From: Ciona savignyi
Taxonomy: Eukaryota > Chordata > Ascidiacea > Phlebobranchia > Cionidae
Direction: 5' to 3'
Length of the DNA: 64,000 nt
Assembly: GCA_000149265.1 (NCBI GenBank)
Contig: CH003412.1
Span: forward strand, 3,085,853-3,149,852
Shown: positions 46,834-61,800 of the stretch, one piece after another
How positions within the stretch are numbered: the first letter of the stretch is position 1
Layout: each line of letters opens with the position of its first letter
Notes under the pieces: model-generated
Seen by the model: only the letters and a program-made list of their open reading frames with translations
Told to the model about the DNA's origin: nothing
Database searches by the model: none
Made by a program: the position numbers and the translations under genes

Positions 46834-49800
46834 CTTTAAAAATACAACAATAGACAATTAAGTTATAGTATCATGAAAATTGGTCCAGATAACATTAAAT
46901 TTGACAAAGATCAATATTAAATGTACTTCAAGTAGGCATAAATAATAAACAAACATAATGTTACTGGACTAAACAATTAATAGTCAAAAAAATTAGTTTA
47001 GGTTATTAAAAGATACTATGGTACAAGATGCAAGACAATATAAGTTTAAACATAAAACTTTGTTATAAAAATTATTATTAAAATTTGGCACAAAAGTCAG
47101 AAGAAATCAACAATGAAAATGCACAACATTTATTTAACCTGTGTGGAGCACCAAGGCTAATAACTTCCACTGTTACATCAGTTGCGCTTTCCGGCAGTTG
47201 TTTTGGTTGCAGTGATTCGGGGAGGAAAAATTTAAATGTAACAGTTTCTTCTTTTTGTCCCTTTTCATCACGAGATAGGACTATGCCATGTTCAACACAC
47301 TGATTCAACTTCTTGGTCACGATCTGAAAAATATGGATTGGTTAGAAAAAAACACTAGAAGGAATGGTTGTTTATGTTGGCAGTCCACTTCCACAATAAA
47401 AGAATAAATCCAATTATCATTTGTATCAACATTTTTTCACCTTGATTTGAAAACCGCATACATAGCACATCATCCGAGTAGATTTTAATATAACGTTGCT
47501 TACAGAATTTTTTTGTAAGTTGAAAATTTCCAACAATTCCTGAAAATAGAAAATTTGTTGATCCTAATGGTTTTAATAGTTATTACTAAATTGGTCTTTT
47601 GCAAGCTGCACAAGAGTCAATTACAACCAACCATGGATGCTTAAACATGTAGCAAAACAATACCTTTTTTTTTGCTTACTGTTTTCCATTGGACATCAAC
47701 CTAAAAATATATGTTAACAATTAATTTATTTATACTAGTTGTTATGCCTATTTTTAGTTTTAGCACACTATGTTAACAATTCTAAAGATTAAAACCTTGT
47801 ATGTACAGAAAAAGTGTATTCTAAATAAAATATACAAAATAATCTTCAGGGTGAAATGACAAGTTAATCATATTACAAATGGTGCAAATACTGGTTTATA
47901 AAGTTCTTATAAAAAGTTTTAAGTCTTACACCACTGATTATAATGGGGTCTCCATCATAAACTGCACTATAGATCCCATCCAGCCTTAGTATAGGCAGCC
48001 ACTGCTTTTTGTAGCTTTCCAATGATGTCATGTTTTTTTCTGCAATGAATTTGTTTTAATAACATAGATCACTAATACAAGTTTACCTGCAATAATCACG
48101 TAATTTTAAATTTAGTGCATCTTTATCATTTTCTTAAAAACCCACCGTTTATCATGCAACATACCTACTGCAAAACTGGACTGTGAAATATGAAGTATGA
48201 ATAAATACTTTAAATGGTATTTTTTAACGTTCATTATACAACTAACACTTTAGCATGACATTAAACATAAATTATTTAAATACATTTTATCATTATATAT
48301 CAAAAATATTAAAAAATTATATACGTTTTGCTGGCTTAACATTTGGTGCAAATGCTTCAATTGGGTCCTTTTTGTGATAGATGCAGATCGAGAGGTCAGG
48401 TGCAATGGATAGAAGCTTTATACTTGGTAGAAGCAGGAATCTTTGAATTGTTGACATCAACTGGACATTGAAAATGCTCCCTGGTACAACCGTCATTTTA
48501 ATCCTGCGGTGGTGCTTTATTTCCAGCCTGCTCTTATCCATCATGTAGTCAAAGCACTGATCTGGAATAAGCTGGCAGTCATCACAGCCTTCGTTCCTTT
48601 TCCAGTGACGAGGACACTTTCCCTCGCATTTATCAGAAGTGCATGGACCGAGCTGAATTCTTTGGCGTCTTTTGCACATTCTGCCATCTTTTAAGTTTTC
48701 AAAAACCCTGAAAAGTTGGTTCAACGACATTTTTTAAATATTATTAGTTGTGCACAAACTGCTAAAGTGACAGCATGATACAGTACTTTCCTGTTGGACA
48801 ATACAGTGGTTACTGAAAACAGGCATGTAGGCTAACTGCAAATACAATGAAAGCCAGCAATTCAGATTGACAATTATTTTATTTAGCAAGACCTATTTGA
48901 TAATATCCTATCTGGTTTATAACATTTGCAAATTAAGAGAAAAGCAGAGCAGTTTGCCATTTACAATACACAGTTGGTCCATAATTAAGATGTACAATTT
49001 ATATCTGATTGTACCTTTGTATAGTTTCTTTGATTTCTTCTCTGTCATTCTGCCCCACAAATGGAGTGTCCGATTTTAACTTTTCTTCGATTGTACTATT
49101 CATGACCTGCCAAGCCTGTTTGCTTACAAACTTGGTAGCACTTGGGATGCCTAATTGGCCATTTGTGGTAGCGGCAATCCCATGATCGCGTGTCTTGTAG
49201 TCATAGAAGCTGTGGAAACATTTAGTAAGCTATAAATTATTTGTTGCTATTTTTAAAGGCAACAACAATTGATTGCCACAAAAATATGTTTGCTATATAT
49301 AATTAAGAACTGCTGCAGAAAATCTATATTAAGAGACTCAAACTTTATCATGATTGGGAAAATTGTGTGGCTATCAAATTGTTTCTTTCGAGCTGAAATT
49401 GCTAATAGTTCTAATCATTGAATACATTTAATTGTCTACAATGCATTTTTTTTATGGGTGGGGATCCTACAGCTTACCTTGCAGAAATTTACATTGCAGC
49501 ACAATTCAACATATTATGTCGTACAGGCATTTTTGATATATTTTTTATAGTCTTTTAAGCAAATAATGAAAGATAAAAGGTTATACAAATTGACTGCATA
49601 AAATCACATTTAGATTGTATGCGATATGTTGTTTTAGAGACTGCTTACCAGATAATCCATTCCAGTTCAATTTTCCAAACACGTTTCTCTCCAGTGATGC
49701 TAGGAGGAGCCAGTTGATCAATGTAAGGTTTTGCTTTGTGTATCAAGATATCAGGATATTTGACTGGTTTAACTACCTTCATTTTTCCCAGACCCAGGAA

Positions 49801-52800
49801 AGAAAAAACGATGCTCCTGTCTGTCAGCTGGTAAAGGCATAAAGATCAGTAAATCACTAATGTCAACCAGAATAAATCTGTTGGCTAAATAGTAGTGCAT
49901 CGGATACCAACATATTTCATAGGGAATTGAAATTAGCTTCTTTGCTAGACGGTTTGTTTTGCCAAGATGCTTCATAGAGTAATACCCAGTTTGGTATTGA
50001 ATTATCTATCCTAAGACCACTGCAATAGCTCTAATAACCTAATTTCGGCCACAAATTAGTCTTAATATTACTGAGTTTAAATGTGAGTGTTCCAATCATA
50101 GGGATAATCTTGAGTATCATTTTAACCTTTTTTACAAACATATAAATAATAGGTGAAATTGTACATAAAGTACGCACTAAATATGTTAAAGAATACAAAA
50201 TAAAGTATACAACATGGTAGGTATCTACACTTATTACGTCTGTTTATACAGTAATAGCCAGAAAGATGGTACTGCAAACTTTATTGTTTAGAATTATAAC
50301 ATACACCTCACCGATGCTACTATGCAATTGTAGGATTGCGGTGCGAGTTGAAGCTTCTGTGCAAGCGATAAATTAAGCATCCCTTCATCATATTCCTTTG
50401 CCTCGGCGGTCCTCACTTCTATTATGCTACCAACTCTGCATTAACATCACTTGTTTAAAAACTAAACTACTTTTATGTATTAGCATGCAGCACTATTATG
50501 TAACCACACCTGTATTGTTTAATGATAAAACTAATGACATTTAAACAATACACTTAGAGACATTAGAAGCTGATGAAGCTTGAGGTGACTAAAGACTGAA
50601 AGATTTGGTTAGCGACATAACAATTAACGTTGTGTTTGTTACACTTTACATGTATTATTTGACAATGCATTAGCAGAGATTAAAGCCATTTGGACACTGT
50701 TGGTCGTTTTTGTTCAATGGATACTATAAACAATGACACAGCAATATTACATATTTCTTTAACTAGGTAGTTTAAGGATTTTTAATGAATGGTTACATCG
50801 TGCTGTTCAAAAAATATCAACATAAGCATAGTGCATCTTATAATGCTTATGGGACAACTTGTAAATATTACAAGATACATTGTAAAATAAAAAGTGACTA
50901 CTTGTGGTTATCTCTTCGCGCATGCTGTAGAGAGATTACATTTCCCTTCGATTTGGGACGATCAAAACTGGAGAGCATTAGACGCTGCGAGACAATGTCA
51001 GAATATCGACGGATTGGCGACGTGCACCAGGAATAGAGGGGAAGGTGGAGAGAGAAGTGACCGGAAGGAAGAGTGTCTGATATCTCCATCACTTTATTAA
51101 CAGCTGACTCTGATATTTTTATCAATCTAAGCGGGAAATTCTTGTTAAAGTAATTAATGATCAACCGGGAAGAAGTTTTGTTGTGTGCATTTGCCAACCA
51201 CACTACAGACAATGCTTTAATAAGTTCAAGTAGTAATGGGCCTTTTATAGCCTAAAATTATGTTCCCTTTACCATAACACAACCCTGCTAAATGTAATAC
51301 AAAACCTAAAAAAAATTAAAAAGAATAATTTAGCCTAAGGGAGTTCCTGAATTTCTTGAGTTGCGTTCACATTAACAATGAGAACAAAGCCATAATTAAA
51401 CTAAATAGCATCAAGTAACATTTTTGGAATAAATAAATTGTATTAGTTTAGCAACCATTTTTCCAATACTACTCAGGGTGTTTCAATCATAGCTGTTTAC
51501 ATTTTTGATCAATTTATTCTTCAGTATAGTTACTAAGTAAGTTTAATCATGACCTACAGACCCTTTTAATGCTGCATATCCCTCGTTTAAAAAACAAATT
51601 TCAAAGTGTAAATATATATCTACCTACCCTGAATTTCCAGGTGTTATAGCAGGCTGTATAGTATCAGAAAGCAGGATCATTGCTGACTCAATATCATTTC
51701 TGTTTAATGCTTCCAAAATAGCATTTGCTACCTTTAGGAGAACTGGGATCTGGAAATAAAAATGAACTTAATTTGTTAACACTTTTTAATTTTCCTTTTT
51801 TTAATTGCAACCATGATTTGCTTAACTATACTAAAAGAGCAAAAACATAAAAAACTAGCAATGCACATTACAACTTAAGGTATATTATGTGGTAGTCCTG
51901 AGATACAATATACACATTATAATAGCCATGTCCATAATGTGTGTACAGATAAAATATGGTGATTTGGGTGTATAAATGATACCTGTTCTTTTGTAACAAC
52001 TTCATTTTTCCTTAAAGTTGGCATAATTCGATTCTCCTTAGTAGATGTAAGTGAGTCCATGAAATCCACAGTTGATTTCTGGTGCATAGAAAGCTCAATA
52101 CTCTCCTTGTATTGTCTGCACCATTCTGTCCATTTATCCATTGAAGGGGGGTCTTGTGTTCGCACCAGATAACTTCCCTATTTAGTTACCCAATTAGTTT
52201 AGCTCAACCCATAGCACCAGTGTGTGTCTTATGCACAGTTATCAGCATATCTAGATTGAAGCTAATGGCTGATTACTTTAGTAGAAAAACACATTGGATC
52301 CTGAGCGTTCAACAGAACACCACATGTCCACATTTGTGAAATGGAGCTTTTATACTCTGTATACATTGAAAAGAACAAATAAACACAAGTGACTAATGTT
52401 ATTAGACATTTTTGGTTGATAATCTGACCTTTGACTCTAGTGCTATGCACGGAAACATAATAAGTGTTCCCATAGGAAATTCGAAAAAAACTTATAATAA
52501 CCAACACCCTCCTATCTTTAAGAGAGAGAAAAATATTGTAACAATATTACATCGCCTGTCTCACAAATATTGGGTTCATAGATTAAGATATAGGCAGCAT
52601 ACTGACCTTGTTTTTAAGATAAATGGCGGAGCATGCATTGTATGTTATCATCGCTTCTTCAATCAGCATATGTGCTGAACCATCGTTGATAAACTCATCA
52701 AACTTCCCAAAACTTGGCTGCTGAAAAAATAGGCCGATTCCAAGTCTTTGTTTGCGCAGGATTATCATGAATTGCCAGATGTGATCTAGGAGTGCAATTG

Positions 52801-55800
52801 TGACATTCATAAGCACATGCAATGAATGCATGAACAAATATGCTTGTGATCTTTAAAACAAATGCATCATTTAAAGTAACAACACATGATGCTAGCAAAT
52901 TTCACAGCACAAAGCAAATACAAAACAGTGTCAGTGGTACAGTGAAAACCTTAATACAATCATGCGCAGAAATGTATTATGGAACAATAATAAACAACCA
53001 CATATGTTAGTGTGGCAACAAACACATCACTAAATATCAATATTTACTTCACAACAACTTGGAGCAAATACACTGAAACGCATCATGTTTGGTGATGAAA
53101 GCAACAGTGTCCATTATGCTTAAACATGCTCCCTAATGTATTTACTACACCAATTCATTAAAAACTTATCATAAAGTTTGATAGAAAATTATCCACTTGC
53201 TATATGTGTAGCTTCATCAGCAAACCACTAAAATACAATAGTCTAAATATTGACATGATTTGAAGTTTGTTAGAGATAAACACAAGGATCCAATTCTCTT
53301 TTTTACTCCGTGTATTGTGAGTTGGACAATACACCATGTGTCTTGCTGAGCAGTCTGATGTTGAAACATCTTGCAAAAATACTTACGTAACTGCTGAGAG
53401 ATATTTTCAGCATTTGATAAGCTAAAATCATTATCTTCCCTTAATCGTGCTTCTCTGAGCATAGTTTCAGCCTCAAGATAAGTGAGCTGGCGCTGTGACT
53501 TGATGAAGGACAAAAAAGGAGTAGGTATGTGACCTCCTGCAACACAATGAAAATACAAAATCTAATGAATTCCAACTTTTATTAGATTTTGGATTGAAAA
53601 TCAATAAATAAATTATTTTATAAAGATAGAATGAATTTTCCATGTTGATTTTTGTAAATACTGTGGAATCATTTCTGCTGCTAAAAACATTCTGTTGATG
53701 TTGCTGATCTTTTTTATTCTATTGTACAAATAAAATGGACATGTTTATTGATTAAAAAAAAGTTAGAGAAAGAAGACAAAATGTATTCATGTCAGAAAAA
53801 TGGCATTAATAAAATACCTATATTAATGAGAAGTTTATACTTTAAAAAAATAAAACATAAGCTACTGGTAATTACCTTCAACATTAGCAACAGTAGGATT
53901 GGGTGGCTTGGAAGAGTGCAGAAACATTGAGATAGTAAGATGCGTGTCACCATCAGGCAAGATACTGCACTTTGATATCAATGCAGCTGGTAACATGGGG
54001 CTGGTGTGTCTACGGTTTTCTATGGAGGGAAATGTAGGTATTGGGTGCGATTCATTCTAACCCGAAGGTATACAAAATGTCATGGGGAGTAATGTTATGG
54101 AGAGTGTACCATTTAAGTAGTGTTCAGCCTTTTGGCTTGTTTGTTCTTACTGGATCTTTGGACTTTATATTTAAAATGTTCTAACAGAGAAAATTTAGAT
54201 ATGCTAATTTAAGGATTTTAATTGTTTGTGCATGCAGAAATATACATAGTTCAGTGAATATGGGTTTTACAAATTGTGGTGGTTAACACATGTATGACAT
54301 TTCTTAATATATACTAACTATTTATGTTGATTAGAGGGCTGGTTAAGTCTCTGCGAAGAAAACCACTAGAATGGCCTATTACTTTCTTAGTCAGGCCGGT
54401 TAATCGGGCGGTTAAGTGCGTCGCCTTTCAATCGAAAGGTTCCAGGTAAAAAACTGCTTTCTAGCTAAATCGGTTGTGTTCTTAAGCAAGGCACTTTACA
54501 GACATTGCCTGAACCCAGCGCATTAATGGGGTTTTACCAAATTAAAGAAATGTATCTATCATACACAACACACTGCAATTGCTCTGGTAACTGGATGGTG
54601 GGCGCGAGGTGATCTGATGATTGCCCGTGTATTAAGCCCCTTGGTTTTCATATTCACGGGGATAAACATGAATATCCTATTCCTACTGTGCATGTTTGAT
54701 AAACACCTAGGCAAGATTTCTAAGATTGGGTAAATTGCAAAATTTAAGAATCTTATAATATGCATAGATAATTACAAGGTTTTTTAGACTATTCAAGTAT
54801 CTGGCTTGTTAGTTGCACTTGTATATGTTAGATAGAAGTATTTGGGTTTACATTAATATCTATACACTCTAGAATACCTAAACCATGAATATGTGGCAAC
54901 TAATATTTTATCATACACTGACTTTCGATATGGGGCATAAAGTCTGCAACAAAATAGTAAATTCCTAGGAGTGTTAACTTACGGCCAGCATAAAAAGTGG
55001 TAGCTCTTTTCAGTGCTTCCTCATCTATATTATTGCCTTCTGGCAGAATGGATGCCACATCCGCAATATGAATTCCAACCTTAAATGGAAATCGTCTGAT
55101 GTTATATGTTGCGATTATTCAGGCATTTTTAAATTTAAGTGATTATACAGTGGGTTTTGATATACTGAATTAAAATTAAGAATAATATTGGTGACATTTT
55201 AACATTCTATTCTTAGAATGTCTAATAAATTAATACTTTTAAATCTAAATATGAATTGATTAATTATCCAGGATAAAACAAATGGCAAGAGCATTAATGT
55301 TTAAAAATTAAGAGAAAATAAAAGTGGCATACTTTCCAGCAATTTTCATGTTTCTTGCATTTTTCAATACTCATAGCATCATCCAGGTCCTTTGATCCTT
55401 CAGGATCAATTGTGAAAACAAACAGGTTGGTTAAATCACGACGATTGTCAGTGTTTTTATGCAATTTTTCACATTCCTTTTCAAGTGCAGTCCTAAAAAT
55501 ACAGCCTTTAAATTTATTGGTTGCATATAAAAAAACTAAATTAAATCCAATTGCGAAACCAAATAAATTCTTCACAAATCCAAAACAACAAAAGTGCTTA
55601 GAGTGGTAGGAAACGCATTATATTTATATACTTTTATTCTAAAAGTGACAGAATTTGTTTTTCACTTAACGATGATAATGATTTCAATGAAAATTATTTT
55701 TCTCAAACCTAGTAGTAATATTAGTTATTGTAATTAAATTGGTATTAAAATGTTTTTCTGCTTGTTATTTAAGTATATCACCAGCGGTTCGAAATTTTTG

Positions 55801-58800
55801 ATTTAAAATTATTGATTCCAGAATAATTCTAGACACCAAAATTTGGACATCCCTAACAATACAAAAAAAAGTTGGTTATTTCTGAAGAATCTTAATATGA
55901 TTTGTTCATTAGAACAATGTTTAAAATCCATTGTAATTATATTTTCAGTTAGCCTACATTATCATAACACGGTATGAAAAATGTCAAACAGTACATCATC
56001 AAAATACCACATTTATACAACACCACATCTAGCAGCACCAATTTTAAGGTAGAAATAGCACAGTACATAAGTAGTACCCATTTAAATATACATGAATGTC
56101 GCATTATTTGTTAACAGTGAGTTAATAAATGTATATTCCAATAATACATTGAATAGTATTAGCAGATGTTGACAGCCAACAACAAACCCCTGTATTATGA
56201 TCATGTTAATATAAACATGCAGGAAATTATTTGACACTAAACAATAAGCAACATAAAAACTTACCTGTAAGGACCTGGGACATTGCATGTTATCTTGTAA
56301 TATTTGTGCTGGTCCTCAAAGTCAATAACATGTTCAACAAAACCAAGTGGATAGTAGCTAAACTTGTTCCACTTGTAAAAGCGCACAACAAACAACTTTC
56401 GGTTTATATATGAATCAGGATCAACCTTCTCATAATGAACCTTCTTGCCTAAATATAAAATAGAAAAGGATATTCATGATTCATCTGGTAGATGGAAACG
56501 GAAGAGCACACAAGCAATAGAATACTTTCTGCTTTCCATTAGGTTGATGAAGGAAGCTATTATGTGATATATATAATACGAATGTTGCTACTATTTTAGT
56601 TAAACTCATTGATCCATCGAGGTTTTGTTAAATAAGTTGCCCAAAGACAAAACCGTTACCATTAAGCTAGTGACTGGTTTTGATTCCACAACCACTCTGC
56701 TGACTGCAGGGTGCATTATTTAATGAATTCAATTTTAAACAACCCTCTTAGTTAAAGTTGTTAAATATGATTAACATAATATTTGTCAATTGATAAACAT
56801 GATATTTGTAAAGCCCAGAGATGGAATCGCTCCAGTTAGTGGTTAGTTTACAAACTAAAAAACATGCTTAGGGTTAGGAATAAGATCTGGAATTTTCTGG
56901 TATCTATGACCAACTTTTTAGTAGAAGTATACTTCGTATTTATATATATATATATTGTATTCTCTGATCATACCTAGGTCTTTTACTGAAGAATAAATGG
57001 GAATCCTGTGTTCTGATTGTTTTAGATTCTTTGGTTTGACAATGGCGAATTTGGTTATTTTGTTTTTGACTGGCACCATTGATAGGCAGTTGGTTCGGTC
57101 AGGAAAGCAAACAAATCGCATGCTCTCCAATTCTCTGAACCTATGATAAAAAAATTAATTACCACATAAAAGATGTAATTGTTTTCAACATTGTAACCAC
57201 AGTCAAGTTGCATTCAGCATTTGATTTGTTGGATAAGCAAAGCTTGCAAATGTGTATCAAGCCATGAACGCACAAGATCAGAGCTGCAATAATTGATTAA
57301 ATCTTAATGTTGCACAGTCGCGATAAATTGGAAGCTAGTGAGTGGTTTTGATACCACTATCTCTCAGCTGATAAAGGGACATGCTGCTATATGAGCTAAC
57401 CATATAGCTCCCTTATATAATGCGTGTACAACTTAATAGGCACTGGGAATGGCTGTAAAAATGCCTTAAAATGTTTTTAACCAACAGGATTTAAAGCCAA
57501 AAAAAAATCTTGTTAAAAACCATTCTAACAATCTGAAGTAAAGTTGTTTTTTTCTGGTTTATACTATGACTTAAAATTACCGTTTGAGAATTCCAACAAC
57601 ATATCCATGAAATACTTTTTGATCAGGTTCCGTGGGTGGCTGTATGAACAACACATTGTTTAAATAACTAAATATTCATATATGCAAATAATTACGCAAT
57701 GACTGTTTATGCAAGGAATTTGTTCATATTGCTTCAAAGAAATTTAGAGTGAAGTTATATACCTTTGAAAAACCTGTGTTTTTTAATGGTGGAGGAAGTG
57801 CTCATAACGATACAACGGGACAATATAAACATAAATATATAACGTTATTGCTTTGATATACATTTGTGGCCTCACTAAATTGACAGGTAAAAATTTAAAT
57901 TCAGTAGACAAAAAATCCTAAAATATTGTTACTTAAACTATATTAGATTTTAAGCTAAAAGAAAGGTCAAACGAAAGACTCATAAATAGCTTTATGTTAA
58001 ACTTACATATACTTCAACCAAAACTTCGTCATTTTCAAATGCTTGGCCAAGTTTACGTTTGGTTGAGATGTGTATGATGCGTATCTCATCATTTGGCTCA
58101 AGCACAGTTGCTTCAGCCTCGCACCAGGAGATAAAATGGATCGAACATCGCTTGTAAACATCCTGTTGGTCTTCCTGCAAGTTATGCAGATGCTGCAGTG
58201 TGTACTGAGGATGAATTGTCTCCTTCTTTTTTCCATCCCAAGTGCTGGAAATATTGTGGTCAAAAAACACGGGAAAGATTTTAGAGTTCATAAAGAATAC
58301 CTCTGTAGACAGAAATTTGTGCAATTTATGCATACACAATAAAATTTCTGTCTAAAGTAGTTGAACTTATACAATACAATTAAAATATATAATCAAACAC
58401 AATCAATTTAACTGTATTTAACCTTCATGTGGCTTACGGTTTGGGTTTAGGCGCGGTTATGGCGACTTCGGTTTTAATGTCCATTTCAATAATATGAACA
58501 AAATGGTCTGGTCCCAAGGTGGTCAAATTAAGTATAATCAAATATCATTGTACTTATAAAACATGTCTATCTGTGCACTTACAATTCCTCTCTATTATTG
58601 CTGGTGGGATGTTCATCATCAATCCTCTCCGTGGAATCCATTTCTCTGTTGTCGACATCAATGAACATTTCTTGTGGATGCACCCCCATGTGTTCATGAA
58701 GCATGTCGTCCAGTATGTCATCGTACTGGTTGGACTCCTACAGGATTTACTGATTATTTCACAATATGTTTGTTAAAAAATCTATCGCTTGATAAAACAG

Positions 58801-61800
58801 GATAGTATGATTGGAATAAGGGAAATTTATTTTTTTATTTTTTTCCTGATTGGAATTGAAATATTAAAGTGTTAATGTATGCCAACAATCTAGTGGGACT
58901 GATTGGCTTTATGGTTTAGTGCGTCATCTTTCAGCCGAAGGATTGCAGGTTAGAAACTGGTCGCTTTCTAGTCGGTTGTGGCCTTTGGCAAGGCTCTGAA
59001 TAGACATTGCCTAAACTTAGTTCTGAATCATACACAACACATTGCAATAGCTCTGGTAACCAGACTGTGAGTGCAAGCTGATCTGAGGATAACCAATGTG
59101 TTAACGTCCATTGCATTCTTCCACTTACGCGGAAACATGAAATTCCTATTGTTTAAAAACAGGCCAAAACACCTCAGAATCTGATTCCTCATCTGATTCT
59201 TCTGAATTTCTTGGTTTAGTTTCCTCCTCCACATTGGTTCTCTAAACAATATAGTTTAATTGTGTTTTGTTATTAATTTACTTTTTGTGTGCTCAATGCC
59301 AGACTTCATGTATGGTAAATGCATGGCATCAGGTGAATTTACGACAGTGTACATTCAAGAATCATAATGCGAATTTCATTTAAATAGGAAATTTTTATTT
59401 TTTTCAATTGAAAATCAATACTTATTTAGATAAGGATGTCCCTAAAGATACTGCCACTGTTTGTACAATTTTGTTCATAATAAGCTTTATTACAATAATG
59501 TTGAACTCTTTTTTAATATAAATGCTAAATAATAGTCATACCAATTTTGGCTGAAATGAAAATTAAACAAAGCTGTTTCTGGTTTTTAGCCATCGTTTCA
59601 ATACTGACGATAAAATAAAAGTAAAAAACCTACCATGATCGTGGGTCTTCTGCCTGAGGGGGCAGGGACAAAGGAAGCTGCTTCTGGGTTAAGTGTGGAC
59701 AAAGAAAGCAACTTGATGTTCTATCATTTCCCATCTCAAGTTTCGTGGATAGATGACTTTCTGACTCCCACACTCCTGATTGATGTTTAAGCTCATAGTA
59801 AGTGAGAAAATTTACTTTCATTTTAAGGGTGTGTTTAAAGGTTTTTGTTTCTAATTTTTTAAAAGAAAGAATAGTTGTATCAATTGTGAATTTAGTTGTA
59901 CAAACCTGGATTATACTTCTCCACTTTGGTTGACATTTTCCCATAGAACACAGAGAGATGGCATCGCCAATAGCGATAAATGCGATTTCACATCTCGTTA
60001 TCGCAGTGTTGAGAAGATTAACATCCGAAAACAGTCCAAATTTTGAGCCGATTTTATCATGTTTTGACATCCGTCGATGAACGGTGCTCAAAACCACCAC
60101 TCTGTATTCTCGACCTAGATAATTCCAAAGGTTTGCAAAATTAGGTTCAGTAAATATAGATAACTGGATAATTCCAACTTCTAAGCTCACAAATTGAAAA
60201 AAAAGGTTTGGAAAATTAGGTTCAGTAAATATAGATAACTAGATAATTCCAACTTCTAAGCTCACAAATTAAAAAAAATACCGACAAACATCAGGAGTGT
60301 GTCAAGATTTTTTACATTTTATATCAATTAAATAATGTGCTATCAGAATAAACCGTTTAATCAAGATTTAATCAAGTGAACTTGTGAAAGCATATTCTTG
60401 TTAAAATGCAATGAAGTTTTATGCTATTTATTATTGAATGCTTATCGCCAAAGGTGGGAAAGGGAACTCCAAAGTATAGTCATTACAGTGAAAGTTCAGC
60501 CATTACAGTGGATTGCATATAAATATGCGATCCTAGTGTTTTCATTTTTTTTAATTAAAACAATGTCTATTGAGTTCCCTAAACCATGCTAATCGTTTAA
60601 TTTCGCAACCTTTCACCCGAAGGTTGACTGCTTTGAAACTAAACTACCACCCTGCAAAGAAGAAGCACAAATAAAAAACCTTGAATAGATCGAACTCGAT
60701 CCACCTTCACATCCCTCATCCTTTTGCTTCGCATCTTATGTCGAATCACTTGAATCTAAAGTACCGTTTTGGTTTATAAACTTTAATCTAAAGTACCGTT
60801 TGGTTCATAAACTTTAATCTAAAGTACCGTTTGGTTCATAAACTTTAATCTAAAGTACCGTTTGGGTTATAAACTTTAATTTAAAGTACAGTTTGGTTCA
60901 TTAACTTTAATCTAAAGTAAAGTACCGTTTGGTTCATAAACTTTAATCTAAAGTACCGTTTGGGTTATAAACTTTAATTTAAAGTACAGTTTGGTTCATA
61001 AACTTTAATCTAAAGTACCGTTTGGTTCATAAACTTTAATTTAAAGTACTGTTTGGTTCATAAACTTTAATCTAAGGTACCGTTTGGTTCATAAACTTTA
61101 ATCTAAAGTACCGTTTGGTTCATAAACTTTAATTTAAAGTACAGTTTGGTTCATAAACTTTAATTTAAAGTACCGTTTGGTTCATTAACTTTAATCTAAA
61201 GTACAGTTTGGTTCATAAACCTTAATCTAAAGTACAGTTTGGTTTATAAACTTTAATCTAAAGTACCGTTTGGTTCATAAACTTTAATCTAAAGTACCGT
61301 TTGGTTTATAAACTTTAATCTAAAGTACCATTTGGTTCAATAACTTTAATTAAAAGTACCATTTGGTTTATAAACTTTAATTTAAAGTACCGTTTGGTTC
61401 ATAAACTTTAATCTAAAGTACCGTTTGGTTCATAAACTTTAATCTAAAGTACCGTTTGGTTCATAAACTTTAATCTAAAGTACCGTTTGGTTCATAAACT
61501 TTAATTTAAAGTACAGTTTGGTTCATAAACTGTAATTTAAAGTACCGTTTGGTTCATAAACTTTAATCTAAAGTACCGTTTGGTTCATTAACTTTAATCT
61601 AAAGTACAGTTTGGTTCATAAACTTTAATCTAAAGTACCGTTTGGTTTATAAACTTTAATCTAAAGTACCGTTTGGTTCATAAACTTTAATCTAAAGTAC
61701 CGTTTGGTTCATTAACTTTAATCTAAAGTACAGTTTGGGTCATAAACTTTAATCTAAAGTACCGTTTGGTTTATAAACTTTAATCTAAAGTACCGTTTGG

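Noticed and set aside
47441..47700. Alternative phase-0 reading of two HELZ2-like exons using the donor GTAAGC
   Set aside because: It restores phase but loses the family-like GNFQLTKKFCKQR pattern, so the other frame was preferred; the conflict is reported as a finding.
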